Below the pieces are notes generated by a model that made no database searches, was not told the origin of the DNA, and saw only the letters and a list, made by a program, of their open reading frames with translations. A program made the position numbers and the translations under genes. A stretch of 64,000 nucleotides of DNA from Streptomyces sp. NBC_00457 (GTDB taxonomy: Bacteria; Actinomycetota; Actinomycetes; Streptomycetales; Streptomycetaceae): the NCBI RefSeq assembly GCF_036014015.1, contig NZ_CP107905.1, positions 4,526,001 through 4,590,000 of the forward strand. The letters run 5' to 3'. Below, one piece after another: positions 36,072-44,720 of the stretch (position 1 is the stretch's first letter; every line of letters starts with the position of its first letter).

Positions 36072-36185
36072 GGCGCCCCCAGTGTCTCAGAGGGGTCTGA
36101 CGGCCGAGCTCTCCGGCCGCCGGCGGCCGCCGCGACGGCGTCCCGCCGAGTAGCAGGGGAATCCTGGCCGCGCCGGCCCACATGA

Positions 36186-36452
36186 GATGCCCGGGCCGGG
36201 GGCCCTGTGCGCGACGCAGCGGCCGTCCGCGCCCGGCCATCACGCGCGACTGCCCGCATGAGGTGCCCGGGCCGGGGGCCCTGTGCGCGATGCAGCAACC
36301 GTCCACACCGGGCCCCGCACGGAGATGCCCGGACCGAACCCCCCTGCCCGCCACGCAGCAACCACCCACACCAGGCCCCACACGGAGACGCCCGAGCCGG
36401 ACGGCCCGCTGCGCCGCGCAGCGGCCGTCCGCGCCCGGCGCCAGGGCCTGGT
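36186..36452. repeat. Degenerate minisatellite, about four 62-75-bp units
   Basis: Four diverged tandem units beginning at about 36186, 36261, 36323 and 36386. Each starts GATGCCCGGGCC-like, passes through CGCAGC(A/G)(A/G)CCGTCC-like bases, and ends near GCACGGAGA. Units 1 and 2 share an uninterrupted CCCGGGCCGGGGGCCCTGTG. It fills most of the 501-base gap between alr and the M23 gene. No convincing coding frame runs through it. Confidence 0.6.
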
Positions 36453-36572
36453 GCCGCACGCCCGCCGGGACCCGTCGACGCGTTGCTGCCGCGGCCCGCG
36501 GAGACGTGCGCTCCGCAGGCCGCCGCACCACTCGCCGGGACCCCATCGCCGCTGCGGCACCGTGCGGGCGGG

Positions 36573-37217
36573 TCAGAGGCGCAGTCCGTGCCGGGCCAGG
36601 TATTTCACCGGGTCGATGTCCGAGCCGTACTTGCGGCGGGTGCGCACCTCGAAATGCAGATGCGGTCCGGTGGCACGGCCGGTGCTGCCGCTGTTGCCGA
36701 GCCGCGTGCCGGGCCGGACCTTGTCGCCCCGTTCCACGGAGATACGCGACAGATGGGCGTAGACGACATAGCGGCGGTCACTCATCTTCACCGTCACGGC
36801 CTTGCCGTACGACCCCGACCACCGGGCCAGCACCACGACACCGGGGCCCACCGAATAGACCGGGGTTCCCTTCGGTACGGCGAGGTCGATTCCGGTGTGA
36901 TACCCGACCGCCCAACTCCCCCGCATCCGGTAACGCGCCGTGACCTTGACCCGCCGCCGTACCGGACGGCGCCATTTCTTCGGGGCGCGGTACACGTCTT
37001 CGTCCGGGTCCACCCAGTCCTGGGGTTCCTCCACGTCCGCGAGCAGGGCCTCGAATTCCTCGTCGTACTCGATGCCACAACTCCCGGCCGGTTCCTCACC
37101 CCAGTCACCCGAATCAGAATCGCTCGCGCGCTTCCCAAGGACGGCGCCCCCCAGAACAACGGCCGCCCCTCCCAGCACTTCACGCCGAGTAGCATCACGT
37201 ATGTCTGATTCACTCAT
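36573..37217 (-). CDS. M23-family peptidoglycan endopeptidase with Tat-like signal
   Basis: 214 residues. The N-terminus carries a twin-arginine-like leader (ATRREVLGGAAVVLGGAVLG). The LytM/M23 domain (about 100-205) has the zinc ligands in HTGIDLAV and GPHLHFE. It should cut peptide cross-links in the wall after export. ATG at 37217 was preferred over upstream codons because it places the leader at the N-terminus. It lies between the L,D-transpeptidase and alr, so three wall genes run in one direction. Confidence 0.92.
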   Translation of the reverse strand: MSESDIRDATRREVLGGAAVVLGGAVLGKRASDSDSGDWGEEPAGSCGIEYDEEFEALLADVEEPQDWVDPDEDVYRAPKKWRRPVRRRVKVTARYRMRGSWAVGYHTGIDLAVPKGTPVYSVGPGVVVLARWSGSYGKAVTVKMSDRRYVVYAHLSRISVERGDKVRPGTRLGNSGSTGRATGPHLHFEVRTRRKYGSDIDPVKYLARHGLRL

Positions 37218-37382
37218 GCCGCCAGCGAACCATCCCCCATTTCTTCTCCGCACACTCGGCCGACCGGTATTGCTCCCTTCGGTGGTTTCTTCACCTAGGA
37301 AGCGCCAATTTCCCGCCCACCGTTTGCGAGCGACGGCCGCAATCACAACGCGCGCACACGAGTTACGGCCGTCGCCTCGCGC

Positions 37383-38207
37383 TCAGATCGGCCGACGCCC
37401 CCATACGTACACCCGATCGCCCTTCTTCAGCAGGCCCCACAGCTTGCGGGCGTCGCCGTGGCGCAAGCTGACGCAGCCTCGGGAGCCGACGGTGGTGAAG
37501 ATGGTGCCGTGGACGGCGTGGAATGCCTGACCGCCGCTGAAGAACTGGGCGTACGGCATAGGGGACTTGTAGAGCGTCGAGTAGTGATTCTTGTGCCGCC
37601 AGTGGATCGTGTGCCATCCGACACGAGTCCGATGCCCGGCCCGCCCACTGCGCATGGGCACCGGCCCGAAGACGACCTTCTTCCCCTTCTGCACCCAGGT
37701 CAGTTGCCGGCTGAGATCGACACAGGCGACGCGATACGTCCGTACCGGGCACTTCTTCGCGGCATTGGGGTTCTTCTTCGCGGCGGCGACCTGCGTCCAC
37801 GCCCACGTAAGGGGCCCGGCATATCCGTCGACCTCGATACCCTGCTTCTCCTGAAACGCCCGGATCGCGTCGCAGTCCCTCTCCGACTGCTTCCCGTCCA
37901 CCTTCAACTTCAGGTACCGCTCGACCTGCCGCTGATAAGGCCCGGTGAAGTCGGGGCAGCTGTCCGGCACGATCTCCTCGTCGACCGGAACATCCTCAAG
38001 AAATGCATAAGCTCTGTCGGCCGCGTCCCTGAGCTCCGTCTCGACGGCATCCAATTCATCGCCGGTCGCACTCTCCCCCGGCACCAACTCCCCTTCCACA
38101 CCAGCTGCATTCGGCCCAGGTTCCGCAGCGGCGCTCCCCACAGGAATCACAGTGACAACGGCCAACAAAACCGCGACACTCCGGCGCACAAGACGTCCAC
38201 TGATCAT
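37383..38207 (-). CDS. L,D-transpeptidase with peptidoglycan-binding domain
   Basis: 274 residues. A Sec signal (SVAVLLAVVTVIPVGSAAA), a PG_binding_1-like repeat (YLKLKVDG...IRAFQEKQGIEVDGYAGPLTW) and a C-terminal YkuD domain with the active-site motif HGTIFTTVGSRGCVSL. Cys of SRGC is present, unlike the relative at 32153. It makes 3-3 cross-links or attaches proteins to peptidoglycan. ATG at 38207 begins the signal; an ATG at 38261 is a longer alternative. Confidence 0.92.
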   Translation of the reverse strand: MISGRLVRRSVAVLLAVVTVIPVGSAAAEPGPNAAGVEGELVPGESATGDELDAVETELRDAADRAYAFLEDVPVDEEIVPDSCPDFTGPYQRQVERYLKLKVDGKQSERDCDAIRAFQEKQGIEVDGYAGPLTWAWTQVAAAKKNPNAAKKCPVRTYRVACVDLSRQLTWVQKGKKVVFGPVPMRSGRAGHRTRVGWHTIHWRHKNHYSTLYKSPMPYAQFFSGGQAFHAVHGTIFTTVGSRGCVSLRHGDARKLWGLLKKGDRVYVWGRRPI

Positions 38208-38279
38208 GCGCTCACATAAGCGCGCGGCCTCGACGACACCGGGGAGCCGCGCGGCAGACATCACCCGTACGCAGCCGCC

Positions 38280-38410
38280 CGCCAAGCTGCGGGCATACGT
38301 GCCGCGGGGACGGTGCCTGTCCGCCAAGCTGCGGGCATGCGTGCCGCCTGGGGCGGCACGGGTGGGCGCAGGCGGCACCCCGTAAGCGCCGGGCTGCGCG
38401 ACCCACCCCG
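38280..38410. repeat. Intergenic repeat with two direct copies and nested hairpins
   Basis: GCCAAGCTGCGGGCAT-(A/G)-CGTGCCGC occurs twice, at 38281-38305 and 38323-38347. It is followed by the hairpin GTGCCGCC-TGG-GGCGGCAC and then GGGTGGGCGCAG ... CTGCGCGACCCACCC. I recognise the second part as a repeat common in Streptomyces intergenic DNA. Confidence 0.6.
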
Positions 38411-38487
38411 CCTCAGCCCTCACGCCGCCGCAGCGCGACCTACCCCCGCCCAGCCCTCACCCCGGGCGCCACACAGCCCACGCCCCC

Positions 38488-39921
38488 TCACCCCCGTACA
38501 TCCCTCCACGCCCCCGGAATCGCCTCGGCAACGTCATGCGCCCCCACCGGCGCCCCATCCGCCGCAAACCGCCCCGCCAACCCATGCAGATACGCCGCCA
38601 CACTCCCCGCATCGACAGCCGAAAGCCCCGCCGCCAGCAAAGACCCCGCCAGCCCCGACAACACGTCCCCACTCCCCGCGGTCGCCAGCCAAGCCGTCCC
38701 CGTCGGATTCACCCTCACCGCCGCCCCACCCCCCGCATCCACAACCAACGTCGTCGACCCCTTCAGCAACACCGCCGCCGCATACCGCCCCGCCAACTCC
38801 CGCGCGAAGAACAGCCGAGCCCCCTCGACCTCCTCCCGCGCAACCCCCAACAGCGCGGCGGCTTCCCCAGCATGGGGAGTCATCAGCGTCGGCGCGTTAC
38901 GACGACGTACGACATCCGGATCCGCAAGCCGCAACCCGTCCGCATCCACCAGCACCGGCACATCCGCCCGCAACACCTCCCCCACAGCCGACGCATCGTC
39001 CCCGGCCCCAGGCCCCACGACCCACGCCTGCACCCGCCCCGCCTGCTTGGGCCCCTTGTCGGACACCAGCGTCTCGGGGAAACGGGAGATCACGGCATCC
39101 GCGGCCGGCCCGACGTACCGCACGGCCCCGGCCCCACCCCGCAACGCCCCCGCCACAGCCAGCACCGCCGCCCCCGGATACCGCGCGGACCCGGCGGCGA
39201 TCCCGACGACGCCCCGCCGGTACTTGTCGCTCTCCCCGCCCGGCACCGGCAGCAGCGCCGCCACATCGGCGTGCTGCAAAGCCTCCAACTCGGCCTCGAC
39301 AGGCAGTTCGAGCCCGATGTCGACGAGCCGTACCGACCCGGCGTACTCCCGCGCCGGATCGATCAGCAACCCCGGCTTGTGCGTCCCGAAGGTCACGGTC
39401 AGATCGGCGCGGATGGCCGCACCCCGCACCTCACCGGTGTCGGCGTCGACGCCACTGGGCAGATCGACGGCGACAACGGCAGCAAGCGAATCCGCGACTA
39501 CCGTTGCCAACGGCACCGCCTCCGCCCGCAGCCCACCCTTCCCACCGATCCCGACGATGCCGTCGACGACGAGATCGGCCGCCGCGATCAACTCCTCGGC
39601 ATCCCCCGGGCGCACGGCCCGGCCACCCGCCCGGCGCAGCGCCGCGAGCCCTCCGGCGTGCGCCCGCTCGGGCGACAGCAGCACCGCCGAGACCCCCGCA
39701 CCACGCCGGGCCAGCCGGGCCCCCGCGTACAGCGCGTCGCCGCCGTTGTCCCCACTCCCGACCAGCAGCACCACCCGGCTGCCGTACACCCGCCCCATCA
39801 ACTGCCCGCAGGCAACGGCCAGTCCGGCCGCGGCCCGCTGCATCAACGCCCCCTCGGGCAGCCGTGCCATGAGTTCCCGCTCGGCAGCCCTGACCGTCTC
39901 CACGCTGTACGCAGTACGCAT
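38488..39921 (-). CDS. nnrDE: Bifunctional NAD(P)H-hydrate epimerase / ADP-dependent NAD(P)H-hydrate dehydratase
   Basis: 477 residues, the fused form. The N-terminal YjeF epimerase domain (LLVGSGDNGGDALYAGARLA) interconverts R and S forms of NAD(P)HX. The C-terminal ribokinase-like dehydratase domain (NAPTLMTPHAGEAAALLG, TAGSGDVLSGLAGSLLA) restores NAD(P)H. It is a metabolite-repair enzyme. ATG at 39921. It lies 55 bases after acpS, in a conserved acpS-nnrDE-alr neighbourhood. Confidence 0.95.
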   Translation of the reverse strand: MRTAYSVETVRAAERELMARLPEGALMQRAAAGLAVACGQLMGRVYGSRVVLLVGSGDNGGDALYAGARLARRGAGVSAVLLSPERAHAGGLAALRRAGGRAVRPGDAEELIAAADLVVDGIVGIGGKGGLRAEAVPLATVVADSLAAVVAVDLPSGVDADTGEVRGAAIRADLTVTFGTHKPGLLIDPAREYAGSVRLVDIGLELPVEAELEALQHADVAALLPVPGGESDKYRRGVVGIAAGSARYPGAAVLAVAGALRGGAGAVRYVGPAADAVISRFPETLVSDKGPKQAGRVQAWVVGPGAGDDASAVGEVLRADVPVLVDADGLRLADPDVVRRRNAPTLMTPHAGEAAALLGVAREEVEGARLFFARELAGRYAAAVLLKGSTTLVVDAGGGAAVRVNPTGTAWLATAGSGDVLSGLAGSLLAAGLSAVDAGSVAAYLHGLAGRFAADGAPVGAHDVAEAIPGAWRDVRG

Positions 39922-39976
39922 GGAATCGAGTCTCTCTCGAAACGGCCACTTCTTCAGGTCACGGAGCGCTCGCCCA

Positions 39977-40348
39977 CTACGCCTCAGCCACGACCACGGC
40001 AGAGGCCACCCCCGCGTCATGGCTCAACGACACATGCCAGGACCGCACCCCCAGCTCCGCCGCCCGCGCCGCCACCGTCCCCGTCACCCGCAACCGCGGC
40101 TGCCCGCTGTCCTCGACGAAAACCTCGGCATCGGTCCACAGCAGCCCCGCCGGCGCCCCCAACGCCTTGGCCACCGCCTCCTTGGCCGCAAAGCGGGCGG
40201 CGAGCGAGGCGACCCCCCGCCGCTCCCCACTGGGCAACAGCAACTCACTCTTCAAAAACAGCCGTTCAGCCAGCCCAGGCGTCCGCTTGAGCGAAGCCGC
40301 GAACCGATCGATCTCGGCCACGTCGATACCGACCCCGATGATGCTCAC
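39977..40348 (-). CDS. acpS: Holo-[acyl-carrier-protein] synthase
   Basis: 123 residues. Metal/CoA-binding Asp in [13 protein letters not shown] and Glu in [14 protein letters not shown], the two AcpS signatures. It loads 4'-phosphopantetheine from CoA onto ACP, and in Streptomyces also onto some polyketide carrier proteins. Start ATG at 40348 overlaps the stop of the upstream gene fragment (ATGA). Confidence 0.96.
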   Translation of the reverse strand: MSIIGVGIDVAEIDRFAASLKRTPGLAERLFLKSELLLPSGERRGVASLAARFAAKEAVAKALGAPAGLLWTDAEVFVEDSGQPRLRVTGTVAARAAELGVRSWHVSLSHDAGVASAVVVAEA

Positions 40349-40656
40349 CCGGGCACTCTACGACCCACCGGGCGCCCCGGACCGGTCCCCGGAACCTCCG
40401 AGTCCTCGGCGAACAGGTCCTCGGCCCGCCCGACCGTGCGGGATCGCTCCAGCCAGGCGTCCATGCGGTCGAGATCGGTGCAGCTGGTGATCCGCTCGCG
40501 CACACTGTCCGATACGGGGATACCACGCACCTCCAGCACGGACAGAATCCCTTTGGCCTCGCCCTCTGCCTTGCCTTCCCGGTAAGCCGTCTCACGGACA
40601 GTTCCCCGACCGGGGAAGTAGCTGACGAACGACATGTCTTCCTTCCATGCAGGCAC
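40345..40656 (-). pseudogene. C-terminal remnant of an Rpn/YhgA-like protein
   Basis: Up to 103 residues: FVSYFPGRG..AYREGKAEGEAKGIL, VLEVRGIPVSDSVRERITS and CTDLDRMDAWLERS. This matches, by recall, the charged C-terminal tail of the ~300-residue Streptomyces Rpn/DUF-type proteins (transposase-related PD-(D/E)XK nucleases). The nuclease half is missing, so it appears truncated at its 5' end. It still ends in an ATGA overlap with acpS and could be expressed as a short protein. Family identity is moderately certain. Confidence 0.55.
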
Positions 40657-40699
40657 CGTAGATTGATCACTGGGCGGACTGCCCGGAAGCGGGAAACGT

Positions 40700-41110
40700 T
40701 CACGCCGCTGAAGTCAGCTCACACCACACGTATTTGCCGCGGTTGCCGTGTCTGGTCAGCGGCTGCCAGCCCCACACATCGGCGCAGGCCCGTACGAGAG
40801 CCAGCCCGCGCCCTTCCTCGGCTTCCCCGAGTTGCTCCAACCCCCCTGGCGGTTCCGGCGGTTCGGGATCCGCATCCCACGCCCCGATCCGCAGCACACC
40901 AGCCGCCCACCGCACCCGTAGGGCCGCGGGCCCCTTGGTGTGGCGTACGGCGTTGGCGATCAGCTCGGTGGCGAGAAGCTCCGCGGTGTCGACGAGGCTG
41001 ATGAGGCCGTGCATGGTGAGGATGAGGCGGAGGGTGCGGCGGGAGACGGTGACGGCTCGGACATCGTTCGGGATGTAGAGCGTGTACTCCCAGGGCTCGG
41101 TTTCGGGCAT
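40700..41110 (-). CDS. ATP-binding protein, HATPase_c_2 / anti-sigma kinase-like
   Basis: 136 residues. GHKL ATPase fold with the N-box ATELIANAVRH and G-box EGRGLALVRACADVWG. Such small Streptomyces proteins are single-domain serine kinases or ATP switches without a sensor. It is divergent from the XRE-DUF5753 gene at 41315, and a DUF397 gene follows that one, giving the regulatory trio common in Streptomyces. ATG at 41110. Confidence 0.88.
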   Translation of the reverse strand: MPETEPWEYTLYIPNDVRAVTVSRRTLRLILTMHGLISLVDTAELLATELIANAVRHTKGPAALRVRWAAGVLRIGAWDADPEPPEPPGGLEQLGEAEEGRGLALVRACADVWGWQPLTRHGNRGKYVWCELTSAA

Positions 41111-41314
41111 GCGTGAGCTCCGTTCGGGGTGGTGGGAAGGTGCGGTGGCAGTGCCGCAGCCGTCGTGGCAGGACGGAGCGGTGCGCTTCCGCAGCGTGCT
41201 CCTTTCATCACCGACAGTAGATCTAAATCTAGAGACGCAGCAAGCCGATCGCGTAATCTGACACCGAACGAGTCGCGCCCATAGGCGCGTTGAAGCAAGG
41301 AGCCGTCGAGAGCT

Positions 41315-42145
41315 TTGAGGCGCGAACCGACAGCACGCCAGATGCGACTGGCGACCGAACTGCGCAGACTCCGTGAGGCGGCAGACCTCAACGCCCGCCA
41401 GGCGGCAGCACTGCTCGGAGTGAGCCCCGCCCAGATCACCCACATCGAATCGGGCCTCGCGGGCGTGAGCGAGCAGCGACTTCGCCGCCTCGCATCCCAT
41501 TACGCCTGCACGGACGACGAGTTCATCAACGCCCTCGTCACGATGGCCACCGACCGGACACGCGGCTGGTGGGAGCAGTTCCGGGGTCTGCTCCCCACGC
41601 CCTTCCTGGACCTGTCCGAGCTTGAGCACCACGCCCGGTTCCTACGCCACGTGGCAATCCTGTACGTGCCCGGCCTGCTGCAGACGGAGGACTACTCGCG
41701 TGCCGTCTTCTCGTCCAGACTCCCGGAACTGACCAGTGACGAAGTCGAGTTGCGCATCCAACACCGAAAGGCCCGTCAGGATTTCACCGTCCCGTACGAA
41801 GCGGTGATCCACGAGGCGGCACTTCGGATCCGAGTCAGCGACCGCGCCGCCGCAAGGGCCCAACTCACCCGACTCCTCGGGCTCTCCGAAGCAGACCACA
41901 TCACCGTGCGCGTCATCCCCTTCGACCTGGACGGCTTCGCGACAGCCTCCAGCACGATGACGTACGTGGGCGGCCCCCTACCCAAACTGGACACCGTGGT
42001 GCGCGACGCACCCCATGGCTCAGTACTCATCGATTCCGAGGCTCAGCTCAACGTTTATCGAACGCGCTTCCGTAAGGTGGAGGCTGTATCACTCGACCCT
42101 GAACCGTCGCGTGACTTCATCCACAAGCTGGCGAAAGAGCTGTGA
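41315..42145 (+). CDS. XRE-family regulator with DUF5753 domain (WhiJ-like)
   Basis: 276 residues. An N-terminal XRE HTH (LRRLREAADLNARQAAALL, SPAQITHIESGLAGVS) and a C-terminal DUF5753 domain (FLRHVAILYVPGLLQTEDYSRAV). WhiJ and its paralogs in Streptomyces have this build and act with a small DUF397 partner in developmental and antibiotic control. The start is a TTG at 41315 with GGAG 12 bases upstream. The DUF397 gene begins seven bases after the stop. Confidence 0.9.
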   Translation: MRREPTARQMRLATELRRLREAADLNARQAAALLGVSPAQITHIESGLAGVSEQRLRRLASHYACTDDEFINALVTMATDRTRGWWEQFRGLLPTPFLDLSELEHHARFLRHVAILYVPGLLQTEDYSRAVFSSRLPELTSDEVELRIQHRKARQDFTVPYEAVIHEAALRIRVSDRAAARAQLTRLLGLSEADHITVRVIPFDLDGFATASSTMTYVGGPLPKLDTVVRDAPHGSVLIDSEAQLNVYRTRFRKVEAVSLDPEPSRDFIHKLAKEL

Positions 42146-42152
42146 GGCATCC

Positions 42153-42374
42153 ATGACCACCTCCGACAACTGGCGGAAGTCGTCCTATTCGGGTGAGGGC
42201 GACGGCAACGAGTGCGTAGAGGTCGCCAACTCCCCCACCCACATAGCCATCCGCGACACAAAGACCCCGGCCAGCGCGACCATCACCTTCCCGGCCGGAG
42301 CCTTCACCACCTTCATCGAAGCCCTAAAGCCGGCTCACTCCACCGTCACCGACTTCGCCAGGTTCCGAGGCTGA
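42153..42374 (+). CDS. DUF397 small protein, partner of the XRE regulator
   Basis: 73 residues with the family hallmark NWRKSSYSGEGDGNECVEVA and RDTK..... ITFPAGAF. DUF397 proteins bind or modulate their cognate XRE-DUF5753 regulator. It is coupled to the regulator gene and its 3' end overlaps the convergent glmS end by 40 bases. Confidence 0.9.
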   Translation: MTTSDNWRKSSYSGEGDGNECVEVANSPTHIAIRDTKTPASATITFPAGAFTTFIEALKPAHSTVTDFARFRG

Positions 42375-44182
42375 TCCACCTCGTTCCCCCGGGCGGTGGC
42401 CAGCTCACACGCGAACACCTGAAGCGGCACCGTGGCCACCAACGGCTGCAGCAACGTCGGCGTAGCCGGAATCCGAATCAAGTGATCCGCATACGGCACC
42501 ACCGCCTCGTCCCCCTCCTCCGCGATGACGATGGTCTGCGCCCCCCGCGCCCGGATCTCCTGGATGTTGGACACGATCTTGTCGTGGAGAACGGACCGCC
42601 CCCGAGGCGAAGGCACCACAACCACCACCGGCAGATCGTCCTCGATGAGGGCGATCGGCCCGTGCTTCAACTCCCCCGCCGCAAAGCCCTCGGCGTGCAT
42701 GTAAGCAAGCTCCTTGAGCTTCAACGCCCCCTCCAGCGCGACCGGATACCCCACGTGCCGCCCCAGGAACAACACCGTGTCCTTCTCGGCAAGGGTGCGC
42801 GCAAGCTCCCGTACGGGCTCCATGGTCTCCAGCACCCGCTCGACCGCACCGGAGATCTCGGACAGGTCCCGGATCACGTCCCGGATCTCGTCACCCCATT
42901 TGGTCCCGCGCACCTGCCCGAGATAGAGGGCGACGAGATAGCAGGCCACGAGCTGTGTCAGAAAGGCCTTGGTCGAAGCGACGGCCACCTCAGGACCGGC
43001 ATGGGTGTAGAGAACGGCGTCGGACTCACGGGGAATGGTCGACCCGTTCGTGTTGCAGATGGCCAGCACCTTGGACCCCTGCTCGCGGGCGTGCCGTAGG
43101 GCCATCAGCGTGTCCATGGTCTCGCCGGACTGCGAGATCGCGATGACGAGCGACTGCGGGTCGAGGATCGGATCCCGGTACCGGAACTCGCTCGCCAGCT
43201 CCACCTCGCACGGAATCCGCGTCCAGTGCTCGATGGCGTACTTGGCGATGAGCCCGGCGTGAAAGGCCGTACCGCAGGCCACGATGACGACCTTGTCGAC
43301 TTCCCGCAGCACCTGAGGAGCGATCCGCACCTCGTCCAGCGTCAGCGAACCGGCCGCATCGATGCGGCCCAGCAACGTGTCGGCGACGGCCTTCGGCTGC
43401 TCGGCGATCTCCTTGAGCATGAAGTAGTCGTAGCCGCCCTTTTCCGCGGCGGACGCGTCCCAGTCGACGTGATACGACCGCACCTCGGCGGGCCGCCCGT
43501 CGAACCCGGTCACGGTCACCCCGTCCCGCCGCAACTCGACGACCTGGTCCTGCCCCAGCTCGATCGCGGACCGCGTGTGAGCGATGAACGCGGCGACATC
43601 GGAGGCGAGAAACGCCTCCCCCTCCCCAACCCCCACCACGAGCGGCGAGTTCCGCCGCGCCCCCACCACCACATCGGGCTCATCCGCATGCACGGCGACC
43701 AGCGTGAACGCCCCCTCCAACCGCCGGCACACCAGCCGCATCGCCTCCGCGAGATCGGCGCAGGACGAGAACTCCTCGGCGAGCAGATGGGCGACGACCT
43801 CGGTGTCGGTCTCGGAGGCCAGCTCATGCCCCCGCTCCTCCAACTCGGCCCTCAAGAGAGCGAAGTTCTCGATGATCCCGTTGTGCACGACGGCGACGCG
43901 CCCCGCGTTGTCGAGATGCGGATGAGCATTCGCATCGGTCGGCCCCCCATGCGTGGCCCACCGCGTATGCCCGATCCCCGTCAAACCGGTCGGCAACGGC
44001 CGCTCAAGGAGTTCCTTCTCCAGATTGACCAGCTTCCCGGCCCTCTTCGCAGCCGCCATCCCACCGTCCGAGAGCACGGCGACACCCGCCGAGTCATACC
44101 CCCGGTACTCCAGCCGCTTCAGCCCGGCCATCACCACATCAAGCGCCGACTGCGACCCCACGTATCCCACGATTCCGCACAT
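42335..44182 (-). CDS. glmS: Glutamine-fructose-6-phosphate aminotransferase (isomerizing)
   Basis: 615 residues. The N-terminal class II glutaminase domain begins MCGIVGYVG, with Cys2 nucleophile. Two SIS sugar-isomerase domains follow (VIVACGTAFHAGLIAK, ISQSGETMDTLMALR). It makes glucosamine-6-phosphate for peptidoglycan and other amino sugars. ATG at 44182. No glmS ribozyme core was seen upstream. The toxin island begins about 540 bases beyond its start. Confidence 0.97.
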   Translation of the reverse strand: MCGIVGYVGSQSALDVVMAGLKRLEYRGYDSAGVAVLSDGGMAAAKRAGKLVNLEKELLERPLPTGLTGIGHTRWATHGGPTDANAHPHLDNAGRVAVVHNGIIENFALLRAELEERGHELASETDTEVVAHLLAEEFSSCADLAEAMRLVCRRLEGAFTLVAVHADEPDVVVGARRNSPLVVGVGEGEAFLASDVAAFIAHTRSAIELGQDQVVELRRDGVTVTGFDGRPAEVRSYHVDWDASAAEKGGYDYFMLKEIAEQPKAVADTLLGRIDAAGSLTLDEVRIAPQVLREVDKVVIVACGTAFHAGLIAKYAIEHWTRIPCEVELASEFRYRDPILDPQSLVIAISQSGETMDTLMALRHAREQGSKVLAICNTNGSTIPRESDAVLYTHAGPEVAVASTKAFLTQLVACYLVALYLGQVRGTKWGDEIRDVIRDLSEISGAVERVLETMEPVRELARTLAEKDTVLFLGRHVGYPVALEGALKLKELAYMHAEGFAAGELKHGPIALIEDDLPVVVVVPSPRGRSVLHDKIVSNIQEIRARGAQTIVIAEEGDEAVVPYADHLIRIPATPTLLQPLVATVPLQVFACELATARGNEVDQPRNLAKSVTVE

Positions 44183-44720
44183 GCGCGGCAGCCTACGACC
44201 GAACCCACGCCCGAAACGGCCTCCGCCTGCCCGATTTCAGAAATTCCCACCACAGTACGAACGCTCCGCCGAGCATCTGCCCGAAGCGCAGACACACGCG
44301 ACATTCAGCCAGTTCTGACCGACATGCAGCCCTCCCTCTCCCCTCCACTTCACGTGACACACACAAATAACTCGCAAGTCACGCACGACATTTACATGCC
44401 CGGGAGTGCGACCACGGGAGGCGCGACTTCGCGCCAGGCCCAGGTGCGATCGGGCTTACCCCCTGTTACATGCCCATGACGCACGCCTATCGTGATCGCC
44501 GCGCGCAGCGGAGCTGACCAGCCCGCCATCGTGCGCGTCAATCGGCGACCGGGGGAACAGCGTCGCCACACGGGGAGGGACCACTTCGTCATGCCTGCGC
44601 ATCTGCTGCCATTCGCACAGACCGGCCAGAGCCGCACAGTGCGCTGTCCCTGACCCGCACCGCACAGTTCCCCCTCTCTTCGGGCCTCGCCCGCCCCTAT
44701 GACGAAGAAGGGATGCCCTC
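44183..44720. other. Divergent region between glmS and toxin gene 1
   Basis: 538 bases without a convincing gene. AT-rich patches near 44290-44400, two TTACATGCCC words (44393 and 44463), and ACTTCGTCATGCC at 44583-44594, which recurs as GCTTCGTCATGCCG in the leader of toxin gene 2. Promoters for both flanking genes must be here but could not be placed. Confidence 0.5.

Noticed and set aside
36186..36452. CRISPR array
   Set aside because: Units are of unequal length and diverged throughout, with no constant repeat and unique spacer pattern, and no cas genes nearby.
44183..44300. glmS ribozyme upstream of glmS
   Set aside because: No core pseudoknot sequence recognised, and this ribozyme is a Firmicutes feature.
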